DNA of 64,000 nucleotides, from assembly GCF_037975245.1 (NCBI RefSeq), contig NC_092582.1:19246577-19310576 (forward strand). The letters are read 5' to 3'. This DNA comes from Apostichopus japonicus. Taxonomy: Eukaryota; Echinodermata; Holothuroidea; Aspidochirotida; Stichopodidae. The notes under the pieces were generated by a model that was not told the origin of the DNA, searched no databases, and saw nothing but the letters and a program-made list of their open reading frames with translations. Positions 47,136 through 58,565 of the stretch are shown here, piece after piece; the first letter of the stretch is position 1; every line of letters begins with the position of its first letter. Made by a program: the position numbers and the translations under genes.

Positions 47136-48079
47136 ATGGCAGCCCGAACTGATAGTAAAGAAATCGATTGAATCTTTTGTATTAAGTCTCACATTTGACG
47201 GGTCATTTTCTATCAAACTAAAATTTGACAGATGTTTTCATTTGTGGTATGGATTTATCTAAGCAAATGCCTATATATACCTTTCATATCTGCTAAAACT
47301 GATCGAAGTAAGTACACTGGCTTCTGCGTTGTTACATTCATGCGTATAGGCTGTGTCAAATATAGAGCTGTATATATGATGTTAACTTGTTACAATTTCA
47401 AAGATGGCGGTCCAACATCTCTTGCGAACTTCGGAGCCATGTGAAATGAATTGTGATCGGCCGTTTTGAAACAGACTGTGATTTGACTGATGTTTCTATG
47501 TATGTGTGGAATGATAGTATTTACCTGTTTGTGAACCTTCGGTGTTTGTTCTGATATTTTAAGTCTTTTGGGGTCGATTTCATGGCTGGTCGCTACGGCT
47601 TTAACAGCCGTGACCTAACATTCACCTGTAATTTAGCGGCTTTCCTGCGAGTCATATTCTGTTAGAATTTATTGCTAGTGGGAAGTCAGAAACCCTTTGT
47701 ATTTAGTTTTCTGGTTAAATAGACCTTAGAATGAGATTTGAAAGACAACAACACACATTTATTTCTCGTGTCTGAGTAAACGTTTAACTCTGCAAATTCA
47801 AAATTTGTGGCGTCACCAAAGCTTAATAAATTCCGGTGACCCCTGGGTCAGCTTCCCAACTGTATGGATTCACCTTAGTTGGTAAAGAAATCTCTTGTTT
47901 TCTGCAGAGGTCAACGGTCATTTGAGTTTACCAGAGGTCACAATTTGGGAACCTTTGTAAACACGATACCTAAAATATTAAAGTTTGGATTTACTTCAGC
48001 TTAGTATTGGATACACCTTTCTTGAATGCAAGGACCCTGTTGATTTCTGTGAAGTTTAGAAGTCATTTTAAGTTCCACA
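47136..48079. other. Non-coding stretch with an AGGTCA-type repeat
   Basis: 47875-48075 belongs to the dispersed family (AGGTCAACGGTCA at about 47908). The Copia element has inserted in it. Nothing else recognised. Confidence 0.5.
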
Positions 48080-48243
48080 TGTTGATGTATGTAAACTTAT
48101 TTTTGTGCACCCTGTTCTCTGTTACCACGTTTCTACGTTACACATACTGCGTGACTTACTCTCTCTCGCCTTAACAGAATAAACCTGACACATCCTACTT
48201 TTATTGTTGGAATCGTCTTTCCACCGTCATGGCGTCTACAACA
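48080..48243 (+). repeat. Copia 5' LTR
   Basis: Starts TGTTGATGTATG and ends TACAACA. The gag ATG (48229) lies inside it, so the first five gag codons are encoded by the LTR. Confidence 0.88.
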
Positions 48244-48531
48244 GGTTATGGGACCAGGTATCGGCTTTTATTTGACGATGGTGAGAAGAAGTATGAACTG
48301 TGTGAGATAAAATTCCTAGGCCACATGCGATTGCAAAAGCTACACAAAGTAATTTTACCGTCAGACGATGAACTTGATGAAGAGAAGAATGCAGAAGCTT
48401 TCGCGGAACTAGTTCAATGCCTAGATGATAGAAGCCTATCGTTAGTAATTCGTGACGCGAAAGACGACGGTAGAAGAGCCCTACAGATTCTACGTGAACA
48501 TTATCTAGATAGAGATAGAAAATCGTCAAAG
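48229..48531 (+). pseudogene. Copia gag, N-terminal fragment
   Basis: The frame reads MASTTGYGTRYRLLFDDGEK, then EIKFLGHMRLQKL, a region ending ALQILREHYLDRDRKSS. This is the N-terminal part of a Copia gag (UBN2-like capsid). It is cut at about residue 100 by the LINE-derived segment. The rest of gag, including the zinc knuckle, is missing. Confidence 0.8.
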
Positions 48532-49941
48532 ACTCTGAAGAGTCCGTGGGCGCTGTCTCAAAGCGATGCGAGATGACCGGCGAAGTGGAGCTGGTTGGTG
48601 ACCACGTATCCGCAGATGAATCCGGGAAAGAGCCTGCTGTTTTGCTTCCTCCATGGTGAGACCGGTGGAGGCTCTGATGTTATCATACCAGGTCATCCGA
48701 GGCCGCCCACGACTACTCACTGTGCCCAGAACGGCACCTGACAAGAGGTCCCACTGGAGACCCTGTTGACGGGCGATGTGGCTGAACCAGTCCATTTTTC
48801 TCTGCACAATAGTGTCATAGGTGAATAGCCATCTACCATCTATCATACGCATAAGTGACTCGTTGGTAACGTGGTCGCTCCAATTGACACCTAGCAGCCA
48901 TCTCCAGACGGTACGACCAAAAGCATCCAGTTTGGCTGCATCCGAATTCTTAATCGACCATGTAGTAGAGCCATAGGTCAACCTAGACATTACTAGGGCT
49001 CTGATGACCAGAAGTTTAGTCGCAACGGAGAGGTGTGGGCTTCGGAGGTACTTGCACGCGCGGAGTGTAGTCTTGGCTATGGCGATCCGCTTGCTGATTT
49101 CTGGAGTGTCATCAGTGTTGTAGGTGATGGTGGAGCCGAGGTACATGAAAGAGTTAACGTTGGGGATAATGGAGGTCCCCAGGTGGATGGTATCGGTAGA
49201 GTTCGGGTCCGTCTTGATGACAAGGTGAGCCGTTTTTCCCGGGTGTATCACAAGCTGATAGGGTTTGAAAACGTCCGCTAAGATGTTGAGAGCCGTTTCT
49301 GCTTCCGCAGCCGATAGCGCAAACAGGACAAGATCATCGGCGTATCTCAGTTCCTTCACTGTGCGGTCTCCTATGGTAGCACCAGGCAAACCAGCGGTCC
49401 TTGCATGTCATTCCCTCATAAGGCATTCAGTGTAGAGAGAGAAGAGGATTGGAGAAAGTGGGCAGCCCTGTCTACAACCGACAGGCGTATTGAAAGCATC
49501 TGTTGTCTCATTTTTCCATTGTAAGACGCCGCCAGCATCGTGATAAAGTCTCTCTGTGAGTCTAATGACATCTCTGTCCACGCCCATCTGTTCCAGCTTC
49601 TCCATTAGGAGGGCATGATTCACACTGTCAAAAGCTTTCTTGTAATCCACGAAAATGAGATGGAGTGGGGTGTGGGCTCTGTAGTAGGCAGATGTGATAG
49701 TCTTAAGAGCGAAGATAGCATCTGTGGTTGACTTCCCGGAGCGGAAGCCGAACTGCACCTCACTTACATCGTCGAGATTAGTCTGAAGACGTGACTGCAT
49801 GATGTTGAGCACCACTTTGCTGGCATGACTTATGAGAGCCAATGTGCGATAGTTTTCACAAACCCCTCTGTCGTTCTTCTTATGGAGGGCAATGTAAGTG
49901 GAAGATGTCATCGTTTTTTTTTTTTTTTTTTTTAATGATGA
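48532..49941 (-). pseudogene. Non-LTR (LINE) reverse transcriptase fragment inserted in Copia gag
   Basis: On the minus strand: NYRTLALISHASKV, FGFRSGKSTTDAI, FVDYKKAFDSVNH (motif A), GCRQGCPLSPILF (motif B), then a single in-frame TGA at 49408-49410, LRYADDLVLF (motif C), and a C-terminal part with SFMYLGSTIT and LDAFGRTVWRWLLGVNW. Apart from the TGA the frame is intact for about 480 codons. The endonuclease is missing. An A-run (T on the plus strand, about 49914-49933) lies at the 5' rather than the 3' side. Both edges share the 7-mer gtcaaag (48525-48531, 49942-49948). Confidence 0.85.
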
Positions 49942-50674
49942 GTCAAAGTTTGTAAGATTTGAAGATAACTTCAATCCCAGTGACCATTACATTGAATTAG
50001 CTGATGGCAGTAGAAACAACAATGTTGCCATAAAGAGAGGTGATGCTCAAATTTCAATAGTAGATTCCACTGGTAAAACCCAAACGGGGATCTTAGAAAA
50101 TGCATTATATGTACCATCCTTTAAGCAAAATATATTTTCGGTGCAAGCTGCAACTGAAAAGGGTGCTTCTGTTCAATTTAAGCCAAATGCTGCAGAGTTG
50201 GTGAGTCCCGAAGGCACCAAATTTAATATCGAGAGAAATGGTCGTCTGTATTACCTCAATAATACAATCTTCAATAAGATTGCATCCCATACTTTGAAAG
50301 AATGGCATGAAATTCTTGGCCATTCTAATGTAAAAGATGTGCTCAAACTGAAGGATGTCGTAGAGGGTATGAATATTACTGGTAAGCAAGAGCTGGATTG
50401 TGGCATCTGTATAGAGGGCAAAATGACACAGTATCGAAATAGAGAGCCTGACAAGCGTGCTTGTTTGGAACTTGTGCATTGTGACTTAGCAGGTCCGATT
50501 GAACCTATTGCCCGTGATGATTTTCGATATGTAATAAGTTTTGTTGATGACTATTCTGGCCTTATTATGGTGTATTTCTTGAGAGAAAAGAGTGACACCC
50601 TGCATGGAACTGAAAAATTCCTGGCCGATATTGCACCACATGGCTCTGTAAAATGTAAAATGTATAAGAAGTGA
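49942..50674 (+). pseudogene. Copia protease remnant, GAG-pre-integrase and integrase start
   Basis: The frame begins with the segment normally just after the protease active site (HYIELADGSRNNNVAIKRGD, LYVPSFKQNIFSV), so the DSG active site itself is lost. Next is the GAG-pre-integrase zinc region (EWHEILGHSN ... LDCGICIEGKM) and the integrase core start (LVHCDLAGPIEP, FVDDYSG). A stop and frameshift occur at 50660-50690 where the second catalytic Asp region (SDxGGEF) should be. Confidence 0.85.
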
Positions 50675-51172
50675 TCAATGAGGTGAATTTGTGTCAAAAG
50701 CATTTGAATCTTTGCTTGTAAAGAATCATATCAAACACGAAAAGTCAGCGCCATTATCACAACATCAAAATGGTACTGCTGAAAGAGCATGGCGTTCACT
50801 GTTTGAGATGGCAAGATGTTTTCTATTACAGTCACAGTTGCCAAAGGCACTGTGGACTTATGCTGTTATGTTTGCAGCATATGTTCGTAACAGATGTTAC
50901 AATTCAAGAATTCAGAAAACCCCATTCGATTTATTTACCGGCCAAAAACCCAACATTAGTGGTATGCATGTTTTCGGTACCATCTGTTATGCCTACATAC
51001 AAAACAAGAAAAAATAGATGCTAGAAGTGAAAGAGGATTGTTCATAGGCTATGACAAGGGAAGTCCAGCTTATCTTATCTACTTTCCTGAAAGCCAACTA
51101 ATCAAGAGAGTCAGGTGTGTTAAGTTTCCAAAGAGAGCTGACATTGTTTCTAGTGGTGATAAGTCTAGTGAT
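50675..51172 (+). pseudogene. Copia integrase, second part, frameshifted
   Basis: Contains GEFVSKAFESLL, APLSQHQNGTAERAWRS (with the catalytic Glu), and PFDLFTGQKPNIS. After a one-base shift in an A-run at about 51007-51015 comes GLFIGYDKGSPAYLIYF. It is interrupted at 51173 by a small hAT-type element. Confidence 0.85.
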
Positions 51173-51442
51173 CAGGCGCGTAGCCAAGGGGGGGGGGGGG
51201 GGCGAAGGGGGCAGCCGCCCCCCTTGAGCATATTTTTTATATTTTATTTAATGTTTTTATGATATCGCTAGTATTTTCAAAAGAGAAAATGCTAAGATGC
51301 AACTTACGAGGCCTGGGAAGTGCCATTTCCAGTGATCTGGGAGGCTATTTTCAGCCAAAATTTTCTTGTACGCTTCGCGCCAACCATGGTGGCGCTACGC
51401 TTACATAGTTTGCAATGCCCCTCCCTTGGCAAATTCCTGGAT
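51173..51442. mobile_element. 'CAGGCGCGTAGCCA' family, second copy, inside Copia pol
   Basis: It matches 34305-34613 but lacks about 40 bp internally near the right end, and the right inverted repeat is truncated (ends CCTGG). Flanks ctagtgat (51165-51172) and ctagcgag (51443-51450) are a degraded 8-bp duplication. Confidence 0.85.
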
Positions 51443-51443
51443 C

Positions 51444-53117
51444 TAGCGAGTAATCAAATTGATGATGATAGTCTCGTTATGAGAAATATACCAGAGTCCG
51501 CCACAGAGAAAGAACCACCTGTCCAAGCTAGTGATAGGAGGTACGAAGCTGTTAATCAAAATGTCAACCCTGAGCACATTGCAAGGGAACAGTCTGACCA
51601 AGAGAGTGTTGGTTCTCAGAGGTACCCACGTAGGGAGCGAAAAAGCCCTAAGTATCTTGAAGATTACAACATTGATAATGATGACAGTGTAAATTATTCA
51701 ATACATTATTGCTACAGGTTGGCTGATGTACCAAAGACATACCAAGAAGGTGTCACTTGCCCTGCCTCAAGTGACTGGCAGAAAGCTATGAAGGATGAGA
51801 TGAGGGCCTTGAGAGAGAATGACACTTTCGAATTAAATCCCCTACCAGAAGGTTGGAAGGTAGTGGGAGGTCGATGGGTTTATGCTGTAAAACTTGGCCC
51901 AAATGATGAAGAGCAATATAAAGCTCGCTGTGTCGCTAAGGGGTTTTCCCAATTACCCAATGTTGACTACAATGAGACGTTCTCTCCGACGGCATGAATC
52001 TCATCCATCCGAGCGTTGATCCAATTGACCATTCAGCACAACTTAATTGTCCACCAAATGGATGTCAAGACGGCTTATTTAAATGCTCCAATAGATTGTG
52101 AACTTTATGTCGAACAACCAGAAGGTTTTGCAGTAAGTGGTAAGAATGGTGAGAAGTTGGTCTGTAGACTGAAGGAGTGGTCTTAAGCAAAGTGGTCGAA
52201 ATTGGGATAGCCTTTTGCATTCCTACTTTGTTGGGGAGAGTTATTCTCAATCACTTGTAGACCCTTATGTGTATACTAAACATGAAGAAAATGATATGAC
52301 CATAGTTCTTGTCTGGGTTGATGATATCATCATCACAACCAATAGAGACTCTACACTGGAGGATGTCAAAAGAGGTTTAACCTCTAGATTCAAAATGAAA
52401 GACTTAGGTGAAATTTCAATTTTTCTACGTATGGGTTTCATCTGTGAGGGTGACGTGATCAAAATAAACCAGTCCAAGTATATAGAGAAAATGTTGCTGA
52501 AGTATGGTATGAAGGACTGTAAAGCACGATCAACTCCATGTGAAATGAATGTAGACAAAGTTTTTGAGAAACCTGAAGATCAGATAGAGTTAACTGATGC
52601 TAGACTCTATAGAGAGATAGTTGGTAGTCTGATCTACGTTATGACATCAACCAGGCCAGATCTGTGTTATACTGTGACAAAGTTGGCACAGCACATGTCA
52701 AACCCAACCATGGCCCACTTAACCATGGCAAAACATGCTTTACGCTATCTGAAGGGTACGATCAATCAAAGTTTAATCTACAGAAAGTCTGTGGAACCTC
52801 AAAGTTTAATTGGTTTTTGTGATTCACAGGAAGCAAAATTCTTAGTACAGCTATGGAGAAGCATCACAAATTTCGACTCAGTGAACAACGTTTTACTGTA
52901 TTATGATAACCAAGGTGTCTTAGCTCTAGCTAAAAATCCTGTTCACCAACAGAGGTCCAAGCACATAGATATAAGGTACCACTTCATTAGGTTGGAATTC
53001 CACAAAGGTGTCATACAACTTGTTTATATTCCATCAGAACAAAATGTTGCTGATATTACCAAACCTGTGAGCGGGTCCAAACTACAGAAGTTTAGTAGCC
53101 AGATCATGGGTATCTAG
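51444..53117 (+). pseudogene. Copia reverse transcriptase and RNase H, broken
   Basis: After a charged linker with YPRRERKSPKYLEDY come the reverse transcriptase blocks WQKAMKDEMRAL, WVYAVKLGPNDEEQYKARCV, YNETFSPTA, a TGA at 51995, HQMDVKTAYLNAPI (catalytic Asp), a frameshift at about 52180, and VLVWVDDIII (the xVDD box). The RNase H part starts GFCDSQ but jumps directly to EAKFLVQLW; about 55 residues, including two catalytic acids, are deleted at about 52829. It ends with KHIDIRYHFIR and VADITKPVS. Confidence 0.88.
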
Positions 53118-53314
53118 GTAGCTCAGTTATTGACGCAGAACTAAATGTTTTGAACTCGATCATTTACAGTTTGAAATGGTTACCCTTTTTATATTCCATA
53201 TATGTCAATTGTTATAGAAGGTTTTATTATTCTCTGAGTTTTTTCTAAACGTTTTTGATTTTCAAAAGCATATATTCCCATGTTTATTATGTAACCACCA
53301 TAAGTTTAAAGGGG

Positions 53315-53479
53315 TGTTGATGTATGTAAACTTATTTGTGTGCACCCTGTTCTCTGTTTACCACGTTTCTACGTTACACATACTGCGTGACTTACTCTCT
53401 CTCGCCTTAACTGAATAAACCTGAAACATCCTACTCTTATTGTTGGTATCATCTTTCCACCGTCATGGCGGCTACAACA
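53315..53479 (+). repeat. Copia 3' LTR
   Basis: About 95 % identical by eye to 48080-48243. Confidence 0.88.
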
Positions 53480-53484
53480 CCGCA

Positions 53485-54640
53485 TAGGTGTAGTCTAAAA
53501 GCCTTTAACACGGTAACTTCAAAAGTAAAAGTTGGATGTACTTCATACATAATATGTGGATCCGCCTAATTGAGCACAAGAACCTATAAGAGTCTTCAGC
53601 AAGTTTCAAAGGTTTTTTCTTATGGTTAACAGAGGTCAAATTCTGAAAACCTTACAAACTGTAAACCTTGGATGAACTTCATGGTTCCACCTTATTGAGT
53701 TAAGACTTGTATTGTTTTTTATGGAGATCAAAGGTGATTCGAGTTTAATAAAATTCACATTGTGAAAAGCAAAACAGACAAAAAAGGTAACCCAGTTTAT
53801 TGGCTCTGTGATTCTTTGCCATGTAATGTGCTCAAAATTCAAAATAATATATGACTAAAGTAAAGCAAATGAGCTCTATTTATCCAAGAATTTAGTGACA
53901 ACCAGAACAGATCTAGATTTCCAGATATTATTTGTAGCAGTCACTTGTGAGCAACAACCATTTCATTCATTGGTAAGGATTTTACACGTTACAAAAGTTT
54001 TATTCCAATATGTTTCAACATCCAGAAAGAACAGTCTTACTATGTGAAATATAACCTGCTGACCCTTGAAGCTCAGAGGTTGAAAACGGATAAGGGGGTT
54101 AGAATGCAGTTAAAGCAAGACCTATGAACTCTGGAGCTTTTCCTGAATGACTGCATGTTTTATTGAAGACCTATAGAGCTCATTCACAAACCTATACTGA
54201 ACGGAATTTGACCAAACTACATATGCTCACCAAAAGCATATCATAGCATAGGAGAATTCACAGGTTAAATGTAGCTTTAATTTGGAGTTATCATAAAATT
54301 ACAAGGTTTTCAGACTTTGTCACCTGTTTACCTCATGTGACCTTTGAACATCACAGAAAACAATAGGATTCTTGTTCTTAATAAGACGGATCCACATACC
54401 AAGTATAAAGTTAATCCACCAATGAACTTGAGTTACGATGTGTACAAGCAATTGTTACATACAAACACACACTTTATCACCATCTCTAATATATTCCTTC
54501 TGCCACCAGCAAGGAATAATAAAACAAGCTAAAAAGGCCAAACGTTGGTGAGTTTCATATGTGGTACGTAGGTGCATCTCAAAGAGTACAAATGCTAATA
54601 TAACAACAGCTGGGCTACTTAAATTTAATAATTCCACTAA
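53485..54640. other. Non-coding stretch with AGGTCA-type repeat remnants
   Basis: 53485-53760 holds two decayed units of the dispersed family, continuing the copy interrupted by the Copia element. Nothing else recognised. Confidence 0.5.
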
Positions 54641-54845
54641 AGGCGTTTGTCACCCGTATCGAACAATACTAGTTCTGTTTTGGTGACATATTTTGCCTTA
54701 CTCTAGATATCTAACATGACTCATGACTCAAACATGACTCAACCAAATCGAAATCATTTGTGATTCCTAAAGCCGGATCTCGAAAAGATATTTTGATAGA
54801 CTTTATGTTAATGAAATGGAGGTCAACGACAAAGGCAAATGAATA
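54640..54845 (+). repeat. Dispersed repeat, direct copy of 30940-31140
   Basis: The same order of blocks ('ggcgtttgtcacc', 'caatactagttctg', 'agccggatctcg', 'aaaggcaaatgaata'). It lies immediately upstream of gene copy C. Confidence 0.8.
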
Positions 54846-55157
54846 GATCCGGCTTTAGGACTCATAAATGATCTGGAAACGTACCGGTAGATTTACCAAA
54901 CATTCATTAACACTATCCGATTTATTAAATCTGCAATGTTTTAGAACAACATGGCGCTGCTGCGAAAATCGGCGTTGTCTTTAACGCACCCCACTCTGCA
55001 TGATATCGTCGACTTATCAGCCTTCTTAGTGCAGAGAGAAACCATAAATGGCCGTGGGAAGCATCTCTTTATTGAAGAAATTTCACCAGGCGGAATCGTC
55101 TACCATGGAGGCATCAGGTAAATACTTTTCCATCTCAATAATTTTTCTAATTAATTA

Positions 55158-55648
55158 CCTTAATTCGCTGCAAAAGTCAATCAAAGTGTACTGATTTTTG
55201 GGGAAAACTTAATCGTGTTTGTTATCTTTTCAATTTGACAAGCACAAGAGTTACGGTAGTCGTATTGTTCTCAACCTGCTTACTACCCATTCACTTATAA
55301 CAACACCCCAGGTATACATCCTCCCGCATTTCACCGCCAAATATGCAACTTATATTATTTACAACGGCCTTATTGATGACAGCGATATATTACCAAGAAA
55401 CCACTCATACGTACACGGCGCTCAGTTGGTTGAACCAGGGAGTTCCATAACCACTCCCTACTTGAACGAGAGTAATTTGTGAGAGCTATTTTCGAATGTT
55501 CACATGCTATTAGATATCATAATGATGGGCAATTCTTGCTCCCATAATTCGTCCATCCAACTTGGAAAAGGTTGATAGCATTTTACCAGTTTGCCCACAA
55601 GTCTTGTTCACATTTCAAAACGCAAGGAAGATATTACATGTACCGTAA
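55158..55648 (+). other. Extra segment in intron 1 of copy C with a 79-codon frame
   Basis: Copy B lacks this roughly 490-bp segment. After an acceptor-like CAATTTGACAAG a frame reads HKSYGSRIVLNLLTTHSL, VYILPHFTAKYATYIIYNG and ends VEPGSSITTPYLNESNL at 55482. It could be an exon lost from copy B or an insertion. No terminal repeats seen. Family unknown. Confidence 0.3.
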
Positions 55649-56349
55649 GGACGATCACGCATTATCGGTTTATTTTTACAAAAGCGATTTACATTGCATA
55701 TAAGAACAGGCGAATGTTAATCATTTCAAGTTCCCCCTCTTTGTACGAATGACAGAGAGCCGTCCGCTTAATTGTATCTAGTCTTGACCAAGTCGTCTGT
55801 AATACCCTTTTCTCACGTGCAACTGTACATGCCTCAGAGTCCGTTTCTGCCTACCACGAATGGTGCTTGCCTACTGTATTTTACATGCCTGAGGATCTGT
55901 CCGATTTAAACCTAATTTTAGACATTTCTCCAAATAGGGGCTTGACCTTATGTAAACCACAAAATCCTTATTCGTATTATTATTATTATGAAATTGTGTG
56001 TCATGTGAGATCATGTCCCTTTCACAACAATAAACGACCGTCTCCCAGTGTACAAACCAATATAAGGCCAAGTGATGTTCACTGCGGGAGGCAGGGCTTG
56101 AATACACATTTTTGGGTGAAGTGGGCCCAACTGGCAAACCTGATTGGCTTCTTCGCTTTTCCGAAGCAAATCTTCCAAATTCAAAGGAAACCATAAGATA
56201 GCTTGGGAGAAATGTGCAAGACTCTAGTATCAATCGATATCGTTGCTGCGGTCGTTCTCTGGGTAGTACAGCAAGTAGATACGGGAAAATAGCTTTGGGG
56301 AAGAAAAAACTTACACTAGGCTGTTTATACTAGGATCTTAACAATACTA

Positions 56350-56940
56350 AATTGTATCTGGTTTTCTGTCCCATATAAAACTGAATAGAATGTCATTGAA
56401 GTCATTCATAAAATAATCTGGTGGGTTTGGCCGAACAGAGAAGAGAAAAACAAGTTGAGAAGATTGCGAAACTTTTAATCATAGTAATTCTGCCCACAGG
56501 AAGTGAGGTTACGAGTGGCCAACTGCTTAAAGAGTATTTTGAGACGAGAAAGTTTCGTTATATAGTTGAGACTGATATGTGAAATGTATACCTAATGATT
56601 TAATAGGGCCATCAGTGATGAATTTACCACAATTCTTGAACAAAGCAGGAGTATTGTCATAAGTAGGACCTAAAAGGAAGAGAGATGATTTGTTATAATT
56701 TATAACCATCCCCGAAACTAGCGAAAAGTCACCTAGTATATCAAAACAGCCTGTAGGGAATTAATATCAATGTCTCAGAAAATAGTAGTATCATCAGCAT
56801 ACTGAGTTAATTTGAAGTGATGATTGTTAATGATTATACTTTTAATAGTATTACTAGCAAGAACTTGGATTGCGAGAAATTCAATACTTATGATAAACAA
56901 ATGTACAAATACACCTCAAAGAATCCAGATGAATAACCAT
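56350..56940 (-). pseudogene. LINE reverse-transcriptase relic in intron 1 of copy C
   Basis: Paralogous to 25300-25910, with FKNCGKFITD and IKSLGIHF on the minus strand and a decayed YADD box near 56790. Confidence 0.6.
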
Positions 56941-57190
56941 TTAATACAGGAAGAAGGTCTCGAGTACAAAACGTTCTTTTTTCATAATTGTTATCATATT
57001 GTTCGTGATACGAAAGTATGTTACTGAACAGGGCCAGATGAGAGATTTTCATCATGAAAACCTCTACAATATTTCTCCTTTATCTATTTTATCATCTAGG
57101 CATTCGGATCGATTGATTTCAGTTAACAAGTCACTGTTGAGCAGTTCTCCTTTGACCTCATCCTCGAATCGATTCGTTCTCTCTCGGTGA

Positions 57191-58060
57191 TAGATAGATA
57201 GATATATAGATAGATAGATAGATATTTATTTCGTCCATAAGATATGGAAATTTGTCGCCCTGCAGCAAAATACATAAAAATTAAAGTTATAAAGATACAT
57301 ACAGAATACAGTAAAATATTAGTATAAACAAAACACAGAGAAGTTGAATGAAAAGGTAAGAATATCAGCAACAACAATATCCATACATGTGAGAAAAATA
57401 TACACATATATACATATATAAACAAGATGATAAAACAAAAGAAACCTATCTAACAGCCCTCAGGTTGAAAAAAGAAACAGAATTGGGTACAAAAGAAAAC
57501 CTGAATCTGTTATGCTTAGACCGTGGCATGCGAAGTCTGCTGCCTGAACGGCAGAATACATAGTTTTCGAAAAGAGGATGTGTATGGTCTTTTAATATTC
57601 CATGGGTTTTCTGGTGCACCATATCAATGTAGAGTTCATAAATAGTTTTTAAACCAATATCCCTCCCAATAGTACGGCTGGCAGCCCTTACAACCTTCTC
57701 TAATTTACTCGAAGAATCCTTTGTAAGCAGCCCGTAAAAACATATAATACTAAAAGTCAGCACGCTTTGTATCACTGACTGGTAAAAAAGTAAAAGAATA
57801 GTGTTGTCGACATTAAAATATTTCAGTTTACGTAAGAAGTACAATCGTTGGCAAGCTTTTGATCTAATTGCATCAACCTGGTCTTTGAAGTTAAGTTTAC
57901 AGTCAATGATAGTACCTAGATATTTATAGTGGTGCACCTTTTCGACAATCTCATCATTAACCCTGATTTGAGCATGATCATGTGGCTGTTTTCTGAAGTC
58001 AAATACTATCTCCTTAGTTTTTTTGCCATTCAATTTTAGGTAGTTTTGGTTGCACGTTGG
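57191..58060 (-). mobile_element. 5'-truncated LINE (L2/CR1-like) inserted in copy C exon 2
   Basis: The minus strand encodes the C-terminal part of a non-LTR polyprotein: LNGKKTKEIVFDFRK, YKYLGTIIDCKLNF, a conserved RLYFLRKLKYF and a terminal NSVSFFNLRAV with a stop near 57452. A 3' untranslated part and a (TATC)n tail (57191-57225) follow. Copies A and B give the empty site (CTCTCGGTGA joined to TCGCGTTGG). No clear target duplication. A microsatellite-like tail with little or no target duplication fits L2-type LINEs. Confidence 0.85.
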
Positions 58061-58509
58061 TCGCGTTGGTAATTCTTTCATGAGTAATATTTTTCTAAAA
58101 CTTAACTCATCAACGTATAGCCACATTTTGTTTATTTTAGTCTTCTATAATAACTAAAGACCAATTGTTGATTTCTTTGAGAACATGAAATTACATGTCG
58201 ACATGTTCATACGTAGGGAATACCCAGAAAGTTGAACAATTTATAGAGATGCATAATGTTCGGCACGGCTCTCGTTCTCTCGCCTGGCTACGGGCCTATC
58301 TGTCGACACACACCAATCAGTCATAACTTAATGCCAAACTTCATTAGTTTACGAGTATGTTACATTCAACACTTCGTTGAATATGATATGTGTTATAGTG
58401 CTTTATGCCATTTGTAGCAGAATTATGATCGTCAAATGAAATAATTTGTGCATAATATCTCAGTGACAAATATATTATCATTGGTGAATTGTCATGACAA
58501 CCGATCAAG

Positions 58510-58562
<53 letters not shown>
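58510..58562. repeat. (CT)n microsatellite, expanded branch-region tract of exon 3
   Basis: The pyrimidine tract before exon 3 is a long CT run here and much shorter in copies A and B. Confidence 0.9.

Positions 58563-58565
<3 letters not shown>

Larger units (their letters stand above)
48080..53479 (+). mobile_element. Decayed Ty1/Copia-type LTR retrotransposon
   Basis: Two LTRs of about 164 bp (48080-48243 and 53315-53479) enclose gag, integrase, reverse transcriptase and RNase H fragments in Copia order. The flanks ccaca (48075-48079) and ccgca (53480-53484) are a 5-bp target duplication with one change. The LTRs differ at about 8 positions. The polypurine tract AAAGGGG precedes the 3' LTR. 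The element is dead: LINE DNA replaces part of gag and the protease active site, a small hAT element sits in pol, and there are stops, frameshifts and an RNase H deletion. Confidence 0.9.
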
